From Gnetum montanum (Eukaryota; Streptophyta; Gnetopsida; Gnetales; Gnetaceae), in the NCBI GenBank assembly GCA_015680685.1, contig MNCI01018107.1, forward strand, positions 36,829 through 100,828: a stretch of 64,000 nucleotides of DNA, given 5' to 3'. This document shows, piece by piece, positions 22,981 to 35,165 of the stretch; position 1 is the first letter of the stretch, and the number at the start of each line of letters is the position of its first letter. A program made the position numbers and the translations under genes. The notes below the pieces were generated by a model. It saw only the letters and a program-made list of their open reading frames with translations. It was not told where the DNA came from and did not search any database.

Positions 22981-23760
22981 ATAAGATTGATTAGAGGTAG
23001 GATTCCACTATGTTCGCTCCACCATGCAATGGTGATAGCTACCCATGTGCATCTGAGCTATGTGGATGAGCTCAAACGTAGCCACTCCACCTTGTCAGTC
23101 TTGGCCAAGGAGCACGGGCACAGTGGCCATGTAGAACAGATAGTTGGGCAGCAACATGGGGCAACTGAACAACTTAGTACCAGTTGATTTTGATGTTCTT
23201 GATGCTCACCATGATGACATAGTGTCTCTAGCCTCACTTCACCCACAGCAGGTCTACGATCACATCTACGATGAGTACCCTGACGGAGTATCCCATGCCA
23301 CCGAGATTAAACGTGATCACACCCTAGCACATGAGGTAGCTGCAATTTACCATGACAATGTTCACATTGCCTAGTTGATGCTTGTCTTAGTAAAGAGCTT
23401 TTCTAGCACGCTGAACCTGACCATCTCAACCTTGACGCATGCCTCCGCCATGATGAGGCAAGGCACAACGGTAATTCCACAATCCATGCTACAATAACCC
23501 ATGCACCATTGATTGTGGAACTGGAAAATGGAAGGACACGGTCCAAGAAAGCACTTGTGGATGGGCAGGTGACCAACAGGTAGATTAGTGAGCAACAAGT
23601 AGTGGTAGGAGAAAAGCTGCTAGTGAACCTGTGCCCATGAACACTTGGGATCCTAGGAAATGTCATCGATGGCAACGAATAGTGCCTATCAATGAAATCG
23701 GGCGCTACTAAGCTATGTGGTCCTATAGGTTAGCACGACATTGCAAGGCCACACAACCCT
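22981..23760. other. GC-richer island with short open stretches, unrecognised
   Basis: This block is visibly richer in G+C than its surroundings, with sharp borders near 22,980 and 23,760. Overlapping short open stretches on the + strand (22,987-23,187, 23,144-23,374) and the minus strand (23,403-23,675) show no recognised domain. Repeated 'ggtgatgagc/accatga' words suggest a decayed repeat or captured coding fragment. No function is assigned. Confidence 0.3.
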
Positions 23761-25090
23761 TACAAAATATTTACTATTATTATATAGTTTTAAAAATGTA
23801 ATATATCTATATATATATCATTTTGGTTTTTGGTTTGAACTTGCAATTTCCTATTTTCTTTTGTTTTTTTTTAACTTATTATTATTTTATTTAGACATGC
23901 ATAATGAAAAACTTTAAACATCGATATTTCACAATCCATAAGTTTGATTGGAATGAAATTTGTTCATTGGAATCATTTTGATGAGTACTATGAGTTGGTA
24001 TGTATTCAAGGTCCAAAAACTAATTTGAATTTCTAGGATTTTAGAGGATCAAAATACCTTAATTTGCCTAATTAACATTCCTAGGATGATGTATGGTTAA
24101 CATGTTCACTTTTAGATAGTTTGGACTTGATTGTAAATGATGTACAAACCTTAGAATGCAATATAACACATATACCTTTACAATTTTGCAAATGATGTAG
24201 GTTTATCTTCTATACTGTAGCAAGGTACTAAGGAGAAGATAAGAAAACATCACTATTTGAGTATTGGTTTTCTTATGAGTGTGATTGTAGTAATATTTAT
24301 TACTGAATAAGGATAAGACAATATTATGGGTAGGTTTAATCCCTTAAAGTTATCAATGCATAGGTCTTAGGTAAGATGAGTAGTATTGAGTTAAGGGGTT
24401 TGGTACATAGGAACAATGAATCTTGACTTAGATCATAGTTACTAACCTTCTAGGATAAATTAATAATAATCTTATTTAATTAATATTTTAATAATATTGC
24501 AATATAGGTAAGAATTACCTAGACTAGTGTATCTTTATTGTACCAATATCTCTTGTAATTGATGAATCTTGATGATGCATAATTAGAACTTTCTCAATCA
24601 ATGATATCAATGAAAGCATTTTATTGGTTGTTGGGTTCTATGTATCTTAAAGATGCATGATCCATTGTCCATGAAATCAATAGAAAGGTATCTTTTGGCT
24701 TAGATAGATAATCTTGGATACGTGGTGCATCTAGTGGTGGTTCATGACTCTCCTTGGGTCATGGCTCCATGGTTCATCATGAGGTTGTAGTTAGTCCATG
24801 ATCTAATTGGACCTTGGATCATGGCTTGCTTTAATAACAAATATGACATCCCATTCCTAGATGTCATGGAAAATGTCAAATATATGTTATATTAGACATT
24901 ATGCATAAGAAGATAACACACCAAATGTCAAATATATGTAACATTCAATATTAAGTGTAAAGAAAATAACAGGAAAAATGTAGAAGAAAAGAGAAAATAA
25001 TGTTTTATTAATATGGAATAGTGTATTTTGATCACACTCTGAGAGTTTTCCTTAGGGTTTTCTTCCTTTAACATCTATCCCTTAGAGGCA
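23761..25090. other. AT-rich non-coding
   Basis: No coding signal. TATA-like and A/T runs only. Confidence 0.4.
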
Positions 25091-25099
25091 ATCTAGCAT

Positions 25100-25891
25100 T
25101 ACCACATAGTTAGGCCAACAACTGTATAGAAGCGATATCTAGTCCTCTTCCTTTCTTGCTTCATCCAATAGCCATTACTCACCTTTAATGGCTACACAAA
25201 TCCATGCTAATACAACCACATGACCCAAATATGTGATTTCTCTCTTGAAGAAATGACTTTTCTTCACATTGATCACCAACTGTGCCTCCTCCAACTTAAG
25301 GTAAAACATCTTTAAGTGATCCAAGTGCTCTTCCTAATTAGAGCTATACCTCAAAATTTCATCAATAAATACATTTAAACACTTATCAATCAAGTCATTT
25401 AATACATCATGCATCAACCTCATGAACGTAGCAGGTGAATTCGTGAGCCAAAATGGCATCACCAACCACTCAAATAGTCCATTCTATTTTTTGAAAGCTA
25501 TCCTTCACTCATCACCAAGCCTAATTTTGATTTGATGGTAATCACTCTTTAAATCAATTTTGCTAAAAATTTAAGGATTGGTAAGGACATCAAGGATATC
25601 ATCCATCCTTGGAATAGGAAACATGTACCTCACTATTATCCTCTTCACCACCCTAGAATTAATGCACATCCTCCATTCATAGCTATCCTTCTTTGGCACT
25701 AGTACTATTGGAACTACATAAGGTGAAATGGATTCTCTCATGAAGCCATTTTCAAGTAATCCCTCTACTTGTCTTTGAAGTTCTACCCTCTGATTTGGTG
25801 CCATGTAGTAAGATCTCTCATTTGGAATGGTAGCACCAGGAATAAAGTTAATTTGATGATGTACATACCACATTGGTGGTAGTTCAACCAA
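25100..25891 (-). pseudogene. RT: Element B reverse transcriptase, truncated
   Basis: It reads 'ELQRQVEGLLENGFMRESIS', 'PYVVPIVLVPKKDSYEWRMC', 'VRYMFPIPRMDDILDVL', then (out of frame) 'DLKSDYHQIKIRLGDEWRI', 'VMPFWLTNSPATFMRLMHDV' and 'CLNVFIDEIL'. The block order of gypsy RT is clear. The catalytic box reads FIDEI in place of Y/FxDDI, so the second Asp is changed. Confidence 0.8.
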
Positions 25892-26295
25892 TTACCCCTT
25901 GAACATATTGGGAAATTTCTTTTCAAGCCTAGCACAACTATTGAAAGTTCAACTTGCACATCATCATGGTTAGTAGAAACTATTGTAATAACAACAAAAC
26001 CAAAACTAGTTTCATCATGTTTCTTAATATGTTCCCTCTTTCCTAGAAGGATTAAGAAAGAATTAAGTCAGCTCTACTGCCTCACTTGTTTAGTTGTCAT
26101 AGGAATCAAATCATGGATTCCATTGCATCTAGCAACACTCCACACATGCCTTGCTTCATCAAACTAAACACCATTGTCAAAATTCCAAGGTTTACCTAGA
26201 ATTACATTAACAAAATCTATTAGAATCATATCATGCCTCACAACATCATGAAAACTTCCAATTTTAAATGTCAAAGTACATTGTTCCCTCACCTC

Positions 26296-26720
26296 TTATG
26301 AAAAATCTTTAGACAACCAATGCACCTTATAGGATCTAGGATGAAGATTAGTTAAAAAATCCAATCTAGCAACTACCCTAGAAGAAATAACATTTTCTTG
26401 GACTCCCCCATCAATCAAAAAATGAATCCATTCTCTACTACGTAAAAAACTAGTCCCAATTCGAAACAACAATTTTCTATCAAGATGATCTCCTCTATTT
26501 ACATTCCCCATGAATGCACAAAAATTTAATTCATAGACATCCTCAATTTTTGGAGCATTAGGATTACCTTTCAAAAGAGCATGGCTTGACATCTTCTCCA
26601 CCTCCATGGTTTGCACTTCTTTACCCTAGGATACCTTGTGAAGCTAACATTTTCATTGCTTATGTCCCCATTCTCCACACTTGAAGCACTAAATTTTTGA
26701 TGAGTTTCTATCTTCATCCT
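26296..26720 (-). pseudogene. PR: Element B zinc knuckle and aspartic protease
   Basis: A CCHC knuckle reads 'CFKCGEWGHKQ', stop, 'KC' at about 26,690-26,645. The protease follows: 'WIHFLIDGGVQENVISSRVV' (26,430-26,370), matching the DxG...N.IS active-site strand of plant gypsy proteases with Ser/Thr replaced by Gly. The protein continues to 'SYKVHWLSKDFS' before the frame breaks. Confidence 0.65.
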
Positions 26721-27099
26721 TGCATCCCTTGCTTAGGTATTTCTTGTTTTTATCCTTCTCTTTACCTCCTTCATTCTTCTTATCTTGGATACCCTCCTTG
26801 TCTCTAGATTTAGACTTGGATCCCTAATCAAATCTAAATCCCTTCTCCTTCCCCTTAGAAGTTTTTTTGCTCTTGTTTTCAAATCCACCTAATTTCTTCT
26901 TAACCTAGAGTACATAATCATAAGCCTCATCAATGATTTGTGACTTATGAAAGGACAACTCTTGCTGGTATGTCATTTTAAGACCTCCTAAAAAGATTGA
27001 AGTTTGTTCATTCTCCTCCTAGTTTACCTTAGCTTGATGAAATAGATTAAAAAATTTGATGTAAAATTATTTGACGTCCTTATCACCTTGCCCTAGAAA

Positions 27100-27800
27100 T
27101 TTTAACTTCATAATGGTTTTTTATCTATAAAGATACTATTCAAATTTTCTTTTCAAACTATATTTTATCAAATTCCAATCTTTGATAGGCTGACTATTTC
27201 ATCTTTCATAATCTTGGGACTCCTTTTCCCAAGAAGTAGAAGCCATACCTTCTAGTTTGAATTCTACAATAGGTATCCTCAAGTTATTTAGTATCTCTTC
27301 CAATTACAAATGCTTCTCAAGTACCTTCAACCAACTTGCAAAAACATTGGTGCTATCTACACCATTAAAATTCTTCAAGTCTATGTACGGAAGTCTTAAA
27401 GAATTGCTAAATACTTTGGCAAGCCTAGCCTCATCTTTTTCATCAAGCTTACTTTTAGAAGTATTGAACACTGCTAGAGCCCATGGAGTTCTCATATGAG
27501 GAATAGGATTTCTTTTGAACTCCTTGGCTGATGGTTTTCTACACTCCCATACCTAGATTGATCTTTCTCTTGATCTACTTCATCTTCATCTAGCTATGAG
27601 ACTTCTTTATTCAAACATACATGCTCTTCATCTCCATGTGTCTAGATATGGCTAGGATTGGCTTGTCTATCCACCTTCATGGTGATTTTATCTAATTGAG
27701 CAACCATTATTTGGAAGGTTGACTTCATGCTTTCCATGTCATGATTTAGAGCTTAGACCTATTTCTTCTTGGCTACCATCTGAAATTGACAAAGTTCTTA
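27100..27800 (-). pseudogene. gag: Element B gag relic
   Basis: It reads 'KVFSNSLRLPYIDLKNFNGV' and 'DSTNVFASWLKVLEKHL' on the minus strand, the F-G-x-D-x..W...LEKHL start of a gypsy capsid domain. Flanking pieces are broken by stops. Confidence 0.55.
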
Positions 27801-27825
27801 ACCAAAATCCAAGCAACAATAAAAC

Positions 27826-27838
27826 TAGGCTTTGATAC
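27826..27838 (-). other. tRNA-iMet-like primer-binding site of element B
   Basis: The minus strand reads TTAGTATCAAAGCC, a decayed form of TGGTATCAGAGCC. It lies just upstream of gag remains on the same strand. Confidence 0.5.
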
Positions 27839-27840
27839 TA

Positions 27841-28990
27841 ATAATACTAGAGCAAGTTCACTCCTCAAGTAAATCACATTCAACACACTAAATCTAGATA
27901 TTATGTAAGATAAAATTATTTACTAGAAAATAAAAAAACTAGCTATCTTAAATTATTAGAAAACTAGATAAAATTATTTACTAGATAAAAACTAGGTAGA
28001 AAAGTTATTAGAATACTATAATAGGATTCACACAACCCATAAGCATCCAAAAACTTATCACAATTAAATGATGTTGTGAGCATGAGGCTCTACAACCATA
28101 TAATGGTTGTTTTTAATGTAAGACATAACCAATAGAATTCTCTCCCATAACTTGGGACTGAGATCTCAACTCACAAGTAAAATATAAGAGAATAGAATAT
28201 ATAAACCAACAAATCACAAGCTAATCTTGGAGCTGCAATCACCAATTTCACTCACCCAATGTGCTCACCCACTTTCTCTTGCTTAGCTCTTAACTGTCAA
28301 GAGTATTTTCTCTCACTACTTCACATACAAGGTCTTCTCATTGCATACAAGCTCTTGTCATTGTATACAATCTCTTATCCTTTTTCATGGATGAATACAT
28401 ACAAACTATAGAAATACCAAATCCTATAAAGCTTTCTATTTGCCTTCTAAGATATTTCCCACAAGGATATGTAGTCTTTCAAATGTTTTTCAATCAAAAT
28501 GCCATGTTATAGCTTTTTCCCTTGCTAACTTAGACATCTCTGGTTTCACGTAGATGTCTACTGTGAAAGCCTTAGTTTTAGGTGAGATGTCTACTATTTA
28601 TGGTAAATGTCTACTCTATGACATAGACATATACACTTTAGGTTATATGTCTAAGGTGAAATGTCTATCTTTCTGGGTAGATTTTTATCCTATAGGTGCC
28701 AAAAATAAAAATGCTTGTTTTGACTCTTGAAGCATTCAGATGTCTCCAAACAAGTTTCCATGGACCCTAGAACCTTCTAAAATCATCATTATAAAAAACA
28801 TCTCTAAACATGCCAAAACATTCAAGAATCATCATTATCAAAAATCAACACAAGAAGGCACACAAAAATAGGACATACTCATCTAGGTCTTCTTCAAGTG
28901 CAAAACCTATGAAAACAACTTGTAGGACAAGCATAAGGGAATCAAAAGAGATATTTCTACACCATCTCGTAGGTAATGCTAAGTTATAAA
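27841..28990 (-). repeat. Probable 5' LTR of element B, edges not fixed
   Basis: The non-coding block directly upstream (minus strand) of the PBS-like site contains repeated 'atgtctac/tagacat' words at 28,540-28,680. The second LTR was not located, so this rests on position only. Confidence 0.35.
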
Positions 28991-29930
28991 TTTTTTCTTG
29001 GACTATAATAAGTCTCAATTCTGGTAGGATATATCAACTAATCAACACCAATGTAAGGTTTTCTTTGTCAATGCATCTGTGATATCATAGCTACTACATC
29101 TACTATATCATAGGTTGGGGTGCTATGTTGCAAATAAAATATCATAATTAAAATAAATAGTTATAAATACAAGTCAGCTATACTTTTTATAGCAATATTT
29201 GATTAGTATTCTACTAAGAGTTTTGAAGCATTCATCCATAAGGTTAGGAAATAGTTAGTGAGTGTTTGTAGTGTGGATTTAAGTCAATTGTATGGCATCT
29301 TATTCAAGTGGTATTATACCTAGATACATTCCATGAATGAAAATAAGATCAAGATTGATTTATATTCATTATAGCACTTTAACTTAGAAAAGATTTACTT
29401 TTAATGTAATTTACTTTCTATGTATTTAGTTAATATTTACATTTTCATGCACATCAATTAGTTTCTGGAATCAACGTAACTAGTTTTGTGCATAAACACT
29501 TATTCACATGGTAATCCTAGTTGCATTATCACTTGGTTCACCCAATAGCATAATTCTTGGCAATCTTAATAGTCAATACATGAGTTCAAGACATGTACAA
29601 CAAGTTGAAAATGGACACTCATCACCCTTATGCTAGTTTAGGATCTAATTTCATTATTAATTAGATTAAAATTAAATTTCTTTATTATTGATTAATTTAT
29701 TTTAAGACCTCAACAACATCATAATCATATGCCTCAATTTGGAATAAACCATACATGATAGAGCTACCACTAGTCGAAGTGATTAGACAATGACCTATGG
29801 TCAATACTTAACTATCTAGATACTACATTATTTTCATCTATGAAAGTTGACCAAATTGCATGTCAACACTTGTGATGTGTATGGTTAGGTGCAAGGAACA
29901 CTCACACTCATCATTGGTGCTATTTTTGAG
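28991..29930 (+). repeat. LTR-like block, copy 2 (5' LTR of the next relic)
   Basis: Related to 20,450-21,335 in direct orientation, including the TATA-like 'ttataaatac' (about 29,161) and the ordered strings given there. It ends near 'catcattggtgctatttt', which could be the LTR end plus a TGG-type primer site. A gag relic follows 100 bp later on the same strand. Confidence 0.6.
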
Positions 29931-30039
29931 GATGATGCTAGTGATCTAGATTAGTTATATTATAAAGATCATTATAAAAAGAATTAATATTTTATCTTTT
30001 AAGAAATATTAATATCTCAATGCTTACACACATTATTAA

Positions 30040-31440
30040 CTGAAAACATGTCTTCATCACATAGGGATAATAGTTCATCACATGATGATAATACTAGTAG
30101 AAGTAATAATAGGATATATATTAAAAATAATTAAAGTGAATCACTATAAGAAAGAGTCTCATATGCTCCTTCAGATCCTTACTATCAGAGACTACCTTCA
30201 ACTATCACATACAAACATAGAGCAGATGGAACATGTCTTAGAATAAGGAGGGACTTAAGGCCTAGGACCTCCAACAAGCCTAGATTAGATGAACTAAGGG
30301 ACCATAGGAGAAGCTATAGAAGCCATGATGATTCTCCCAGTTTACCATCTTTGTCTTCAACTTCATTGTTGAGTTTTAATAAAGATGAACATAGTTATGG
30401 ATATAGAGCTTTACTAAGAGGTCAATATGAAGATAGAAATAGCGATGAAAGAAAAGATATAGGGTACCAAGTGGAGCATAGATGAGACCATCATAATTGG
30501 ATAAATAAAAATTAAAATTATGAAAATCAAATGTTTGATGATGAAGAATCTTTGTTGGCTACTAGAAGCATGGTAAAAATTAGGGAGGTACTTAGAATAG
30601 TCCATAAGCATCAAAGCAAAATTTGCATCAAACAACTTAATATAAATAACATTCCTAAATTTGAGGGAGGCTAAAACTCTAATTCACAACATTATTTACA
30701 AGCCTTTCATGGTACCTACTCTTTGAAAAATATTAAAACTAAGTAACAAAATATTAAACTCTTCCCTAGGATACTAATAGAAGAAGCTAAAAGTTGATAT
30801 GGATCATTGAATCCAGAAACAATCCACCAATGATCCACAATGCTTAAGCTCTACTACGAGAAATACCAAACTTGTTCAAGAGTGTTCAATCTAAGAAAAT
30901 AAATCCAAGGATTGAAGTAAGAGAACCATGAATCCCTTGATGTAGCCTTTGGTAGATACTATTCATTACTGCATATATACACAGGTCATGAATTTTCTCA
31001 AAAAGAGTAGCTTTATCATATCATAGATGGGCTTTGCAACAAAACAAGGAAGACCCTTGGGATCTATGCCTAAGAAATTTTAATAGAGTTGAGAGACTAT
31101 CAGATACAAAGGTTAATTGAATAGGTGGTAAAAGAAGGGGAGCTATATAAAAGAAAGAGCATAGATGGAATGTAATTGGAAACCAACTCTTCACAAGAAG
31201 AAGGTACATATTTTTGATAAAAAATAAGAGGTAGCTCTTGATGAGATGATTTCACAAAATACATTACTAGTAAAAAATTATATCATTGAGATTGTGGCAA
31301 GGATAGATAAGATGTGGGAGTTGGTAAATGAAATGGTTACAACTAGCTTGAAAATCATGAAGAAAAGAACCAAGTAGTTAGAATTAATAAATCAATATAG
31401 AAAGAAAAAAAAGAATAAGAAAATAGGAAGTAACACTTAT
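30040..31440 (+). pseudogene. gag: Ty3/gypsy gag relic, + strand
   Basis: It reads with many stops 'IPKFEGG' (about 30,650), 'QHYLQAFHGTYSLKNIK', 'ILIEEAKS', stop, 'YGSLNPETIHQ', 'LKLYYEKYQTCSRVFNL', 'HESLDVAFGRYYSLLHIYTG'. This is the capsid pattern of plant gypsy gags (F.G....YL..F....EA..W....I..W..L...F...F). The N-terminal part (30,047 onward) is Ser/Arg/Asp-rich. The start ATG at about 30,048 lies ~120 bp after the LTR-like block. Confidence 0.65.
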
Positions 31441-32200
31441 TGATGAAGTGAGAAACATTTAGCAATAAAAAAGGTTGTAAACATATACTTAGGGACGAAT
31501 GATGGATGTGACATTTGTCAATATGAAAATCCAAATGTTGGTTGCCTAGTTATGTTATATATACAAGGGTTTGGGCCTTTTAGTTTGAATTCCAAGTTCA
31601 TGAAAATTATAAATAGTTCTACAACTAAGAGTACTATTTAAGTGGGACTCCTTCTCAACCTTAAGACTATTATGAACAATAATGGAAAAACCCATTGTCA
31701 TGGGAGATGCCATTACCAAGCTAGCAATATTCCTATTGCTAGATAAACTCTTATGAATACTACATTTAACAAAATGGTTTCTTCAAATGGTTCTACTACC
31801 CATGCCTCAATTTACTACTAATACCCTCCTAAATACCATTAACTACAACATCTCTTGTGGGATCACCATTCCATGTCTCTCACTATCTATCATATCCTTA
31901 ATACTTCTATAATCTCCTCCAACATATGTCAACATCAATAACATAGAAAGAATTGATACTACAACCCCAACAAAAGAATGTCACTCATGCTTTGAACATA
32001 CAAATGAATGATCATATTTGTATATTTGAGTGTACATCTTGAAAATGTCTTTTCATAAGGATGGTTCCCACATGTATGAATAAAACTAGTAGACCTACTA
32101 GCTCATTAGAACCAACACAAGGCCAATATGGTGTAACTTTCTTCCTAACAAAAATCCATCACCACTCTAAAACAAAGCATTAAAAATAAACATGGTATTA
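31441..32200 (+). other. Decayed continuation of the gag relic
   Basis: It contains a 'CDICQYENPNVGC'-like stretch near 31,510 and Thr/Pro/Tyr-rich codon-like sequence to about 32,100. No domain can be named. It is cut off by the ~830-bp block at 32,205. Confidence 0.35.
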
Positions 32201-32204
32201 TGTC

Positions 32205-33040
32205 TAGCTAGAATATTAAATGCATTACTAATAATAATGAGTGCAATTATGGGTTGAAAGTTCAAAGTGTTAATACAATCCCTATACTAGCTCAGAACAA
32301 AATTAAGGAACAAATGTGTACATAAAAACATCACTCCACACTAGCTTCTAAATCAAAATCCATCTAATGGCTAAGTAGTGTAAGTGCCAAGTTATCTAAA
32401 ATATGCATGAAAACATTCAGCCCACTTATTAGCTGTTGTCCTAAGAAAATGAATCAAACTATAAACTTACAGAGGAACATCTTATATCCTAATCATACAC
32501 TTGAAAAAAGTAATGAACAAGGAGATCCAAAAACTAAGAAACATATATAAAAAAGAAAATCTATTTGCACCCTCTCAAACAAAAATACTTTCTAATCTAG
32601 CTAGATATGTATCTCCAACTAATCAAAACCTAATTATCATCTACATTAAATCGGCTAACAAGTAGAAACATAAATCACGAAGAATGATGAAAGAGAAACC
32701 TATAATATATGATCTAGGAAATGTGCATTTCATTTCCAAATGCTCTCCCATGATTTTAGTCATTGGGGGAAATGCCCATCTTGAATAAAGAATTGGTAAG
32801 TGCATTTTCACTTTTTTTTTTACAATTTTTTAATAATTTTTCTATTTCTTCAAAATTTTCCAATTCTTAATACATTTTTCATTTCTTAGTATTTCTTTTT
32901 TTTTCTTTAAATTTGTTTTCTTTTGTTGATTCATTTACTTTATGTTTTTGCAAAATATTTAGTATATTTTTAGTAATAATATTACTAGTCTTAATGTAGA
33001 AATTAACACCATGAGTTGGGTTTTTTGTCCTTTGCAGGGT
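32205..33040 (+). repeat. ~830-bp direct repeat, left copy
   Basis: Nearly the same sequence occurs at 39,079-39,905. Both run from 'gctagaata' to 'gttgggttttttgtcct' and contain 'cttgaataaagaattggtaa' (an AATAAA-type signal) and a T-rich stretch. The two copies differ by scattered substitutions and small indels. They flank the pararetrovirus-like block in direct orientation. Confidence 0.9.
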
Positions 33041-33044
33041 TTGC

Positions 33045-34310
33045 TACAACTGTCTTAGGACTTCAGCAACAATGGCAGCACATCTTGTCCTAATCCTTTA
33101 GGATGCTACTAACTAGGGCTTCATGATATTCACGTGGAGACTGAAAATGTTGTTGCACATCGGAGTGCGTCTGCATCTTGATGAAAATTTCCATAGCGGA
33201 AGATGAAAAAGACAATGAATATGGAGTAGTAATAAAATATGACTTGGATTTGCTGACTCACTCAACGTTGGTTGCAACACAATCATGATTGCTTTTCTTA
33301 CTCACTTGTTTCAGCGATACAAGCAACACTCAATGCAACAAAGTAGAAATAACTTCCAATCAAAGTAGTCTCTTATTAGTTGATTCACACCAACGCTTCT
33401 TCAAATTACAAAGCAAAGAAGACACAAACTTGACTCTACACTTCACACTACACTTAGAGTTTCCTCTCTATTACTTAACTGGAGACTAGAGAGGGTTATT
33501 TATACTATGAATGAGCACTAGGTGCTGTTCTTACAACCATACAACAAGCTAGGACAATTGTAGTCCATCACTCACACAACCTGTGAACCACATTTCACAC
33601 TTACAGACTACGTAATATAGCATGATGCATAGAGCATGATTTGTCTGTAAATTTGAGGCTAAAAGATAAATTGATGTTGTAACAAAGGAAATTTTTCTTC
33701 TACCATGACTATCTTAGGATGTCAGAAATAATGGTAGCACATCTCATCCTGATCCTTTAGGATGCTACCAACTAGGGCTTCATGATATTCACACGGAGAC
33801 TAAAAATGTTGTTGCACATCGGAGTGCATCTGCATCTTGGTGAAAAATTCCATAGCAAAAGATAAAAAAGACAATGAATATGGAGTAGTAATAAAAGATG
33901 ACTTGGATTTGCTGACTCACTCAATGCTAGTTGCAACACAGTGGCAATCACTTTTCTTACACACTTGTTTCAGCGATACAAGAAACATTCAATGCAACAA
34001 AGTGGAAATAACTTCCAATCAAAGTAGTCTCTTATTAGTTGATTCACACCAAAGCTTCTTCAAATTACAAAGCAAAGCAGATACAAACTTGACTCTACAC
34101 TTCACACTACACATTATACTCAGAATTGCCTCTCTCTTACTTAACTAGAGACTAGAGAGTGTTATTTATACTATGAACAAGCACTAGGTGTTGTTCTTAC
34201 AACCATACAACAAGCTAGGAAAATCATATTCTAGGACTCATACAACCTATGAACCACATTTCACACTTACAAACTATGTAATATAGCATGATGCATGGAG
34301 AAAATTTGGC
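33045..34310 (+). repeat. Two direct copies of a ~620-bp block
   Basis: 33,045-33,690 and 33,705-34,310 align over their length ('ggatgctactaactagggct', 'tggattTGCTGACTCACTCA', 'caagctagga'). Each holds a TATA-like 'gttatttatactatgaa'. Short open stretches at 33,289 and 33,837 are the same piece in both and are probably not genes. Confidence 0.85.
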
Positions 34311-34504
34311 TACGTGCCTTGGTGCAGTCATCATACATCTTCATCAATTTGGCCACTTCCTTGATGAGGCTAGGCAGTGACATTTCACCTTGTGCTTCTT
34401 CAAGCTAACATGGTAGTCTCTCCACGATGCATTCATTTGCATACAACGTGGTCTCTAGATATAGGTTGATCCTCTAAAAGGTAGTGCAGGGCTGAGGTTC
34501 CCAT

Positions 34505-34605
34505 CCATCAAAGTCTAGAAGCATGAATATCATAAAGCCCTAGTTAGTAGCATCCTAAAGGATCAGGATGATATGTGCTACCATTGTTGCCAACGTCCTA
34601 AGATA
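34505..34605 (-). repeat. Inverted copy of the start of the 33,045 / 33,705 block
   Basis: 'cctagttagtagcatcctaa' through 'accattgttgcc' and 'cctaagatagcc' is the reverse complement of 33,050-33,150 and 33,710-33,810. The leader just before the primer site is therefore present in both orientations within 1.5 kb. Confidence 0.8.
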
Positions 34606-35165
34606 GCCATGGCAGACCCCACAAATGGTATCAGAGCCATGGCAAAACTCATCTATGATTACACTGGCACTGATGCTAATCATGCTTCAACTACAAGAAG
34701 AAAGTATGGAGATATGCTTTGCGCTCTAGTTGGCAAGACAATTGCTGAACGCAACGAGGTAATCTCCAATTATTATTGGATAATGTCCCAAGGTTATTTC
34801 TATGTTTCTAATCTCACTAGTTATGATTTTGCTGAATATTTAATGCCTAGAAGAAGTCTATCAGTTCCTAGTAATTTGAAAAATATTGTAGAATCTATTC
34901 CTATTCCATTAGAAAATGACTTGTTGAAGATTCATGAGGAGTCCATTAGTTTGTGTGAGAAAAATATGCAAGAAAAATGCTTAAAAATGAAAAAGGAAAA
35001 GAAGTGATGCAATTTCATGAAGAAAGTCTGGCAGAAATGGGTGAATCATCTATTGGTGGTATCATCTCTCTTCATCAAGTTGGTTCTAATTTTGAAGAAG
35101 TTGGTTCTAATGATGATCAAGTAGTTTCAAATTTGGATAAAGAAGACATAGCGGATTTAGTGTAA
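34573..35165 (+). pseudogene. N-terminal part of the pararetrovirus-like polyprotein
   Basis: Open from 34,573 to 35,007. An in-frame ATG at 34,609 lies before the primer site and another within it. The second is the likelier start by comparison with pararetroviruses. The chain is rich in Glu, Ser and Asn and continues out of frame at 34,977-35,165 as an acidic stretch ('VGSNFEEVGSNDDQVVSN'). The function of this part is not recognised. Confidence 0.4.
34626..34642 (+). other. tRNA-iMet primer-binding site
   Basis: TGGTATCAGAGCCATGG, an exact complement to the 3' end of plant initiator tRNA-Met and the primer used by plant pararetroviruses and many LTR elements. The ATG inside it could start the following frame. 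Confidence 0.85.

Larger units (their letters stand above)
25100..27840 (-). mobile_element. Ty3/gypsy element B relic (PBS, gag, protease, RT), minus strand
   Basis: On the minus strand the order is PBS-like site, gag, zinc knuckle, protease and RT fingers/palm. RT ends near 25,100 at 'HFFKREITYLGHVV'. RNase H and integrase are not contiguous. A similar-lineage integrase relic lies at 16,690-17,990, and the intervening 7 kb is made of other repeats, so nested insertion is possible. All modules are broken. Confidence 0.7.

Noticed and set aside
22981-23675. Bacterial contamination
   Set aside because: No bacterial gene is recognised and the flanks are continuous with plant-like repeats. GC content alone is not enough.
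33289-34148. Two similar short ORFs (66 and 103 codons)
   Set aside because: They are the same segment of a duplicated non-coding block, with no domain. Similarity is due to the duplication.
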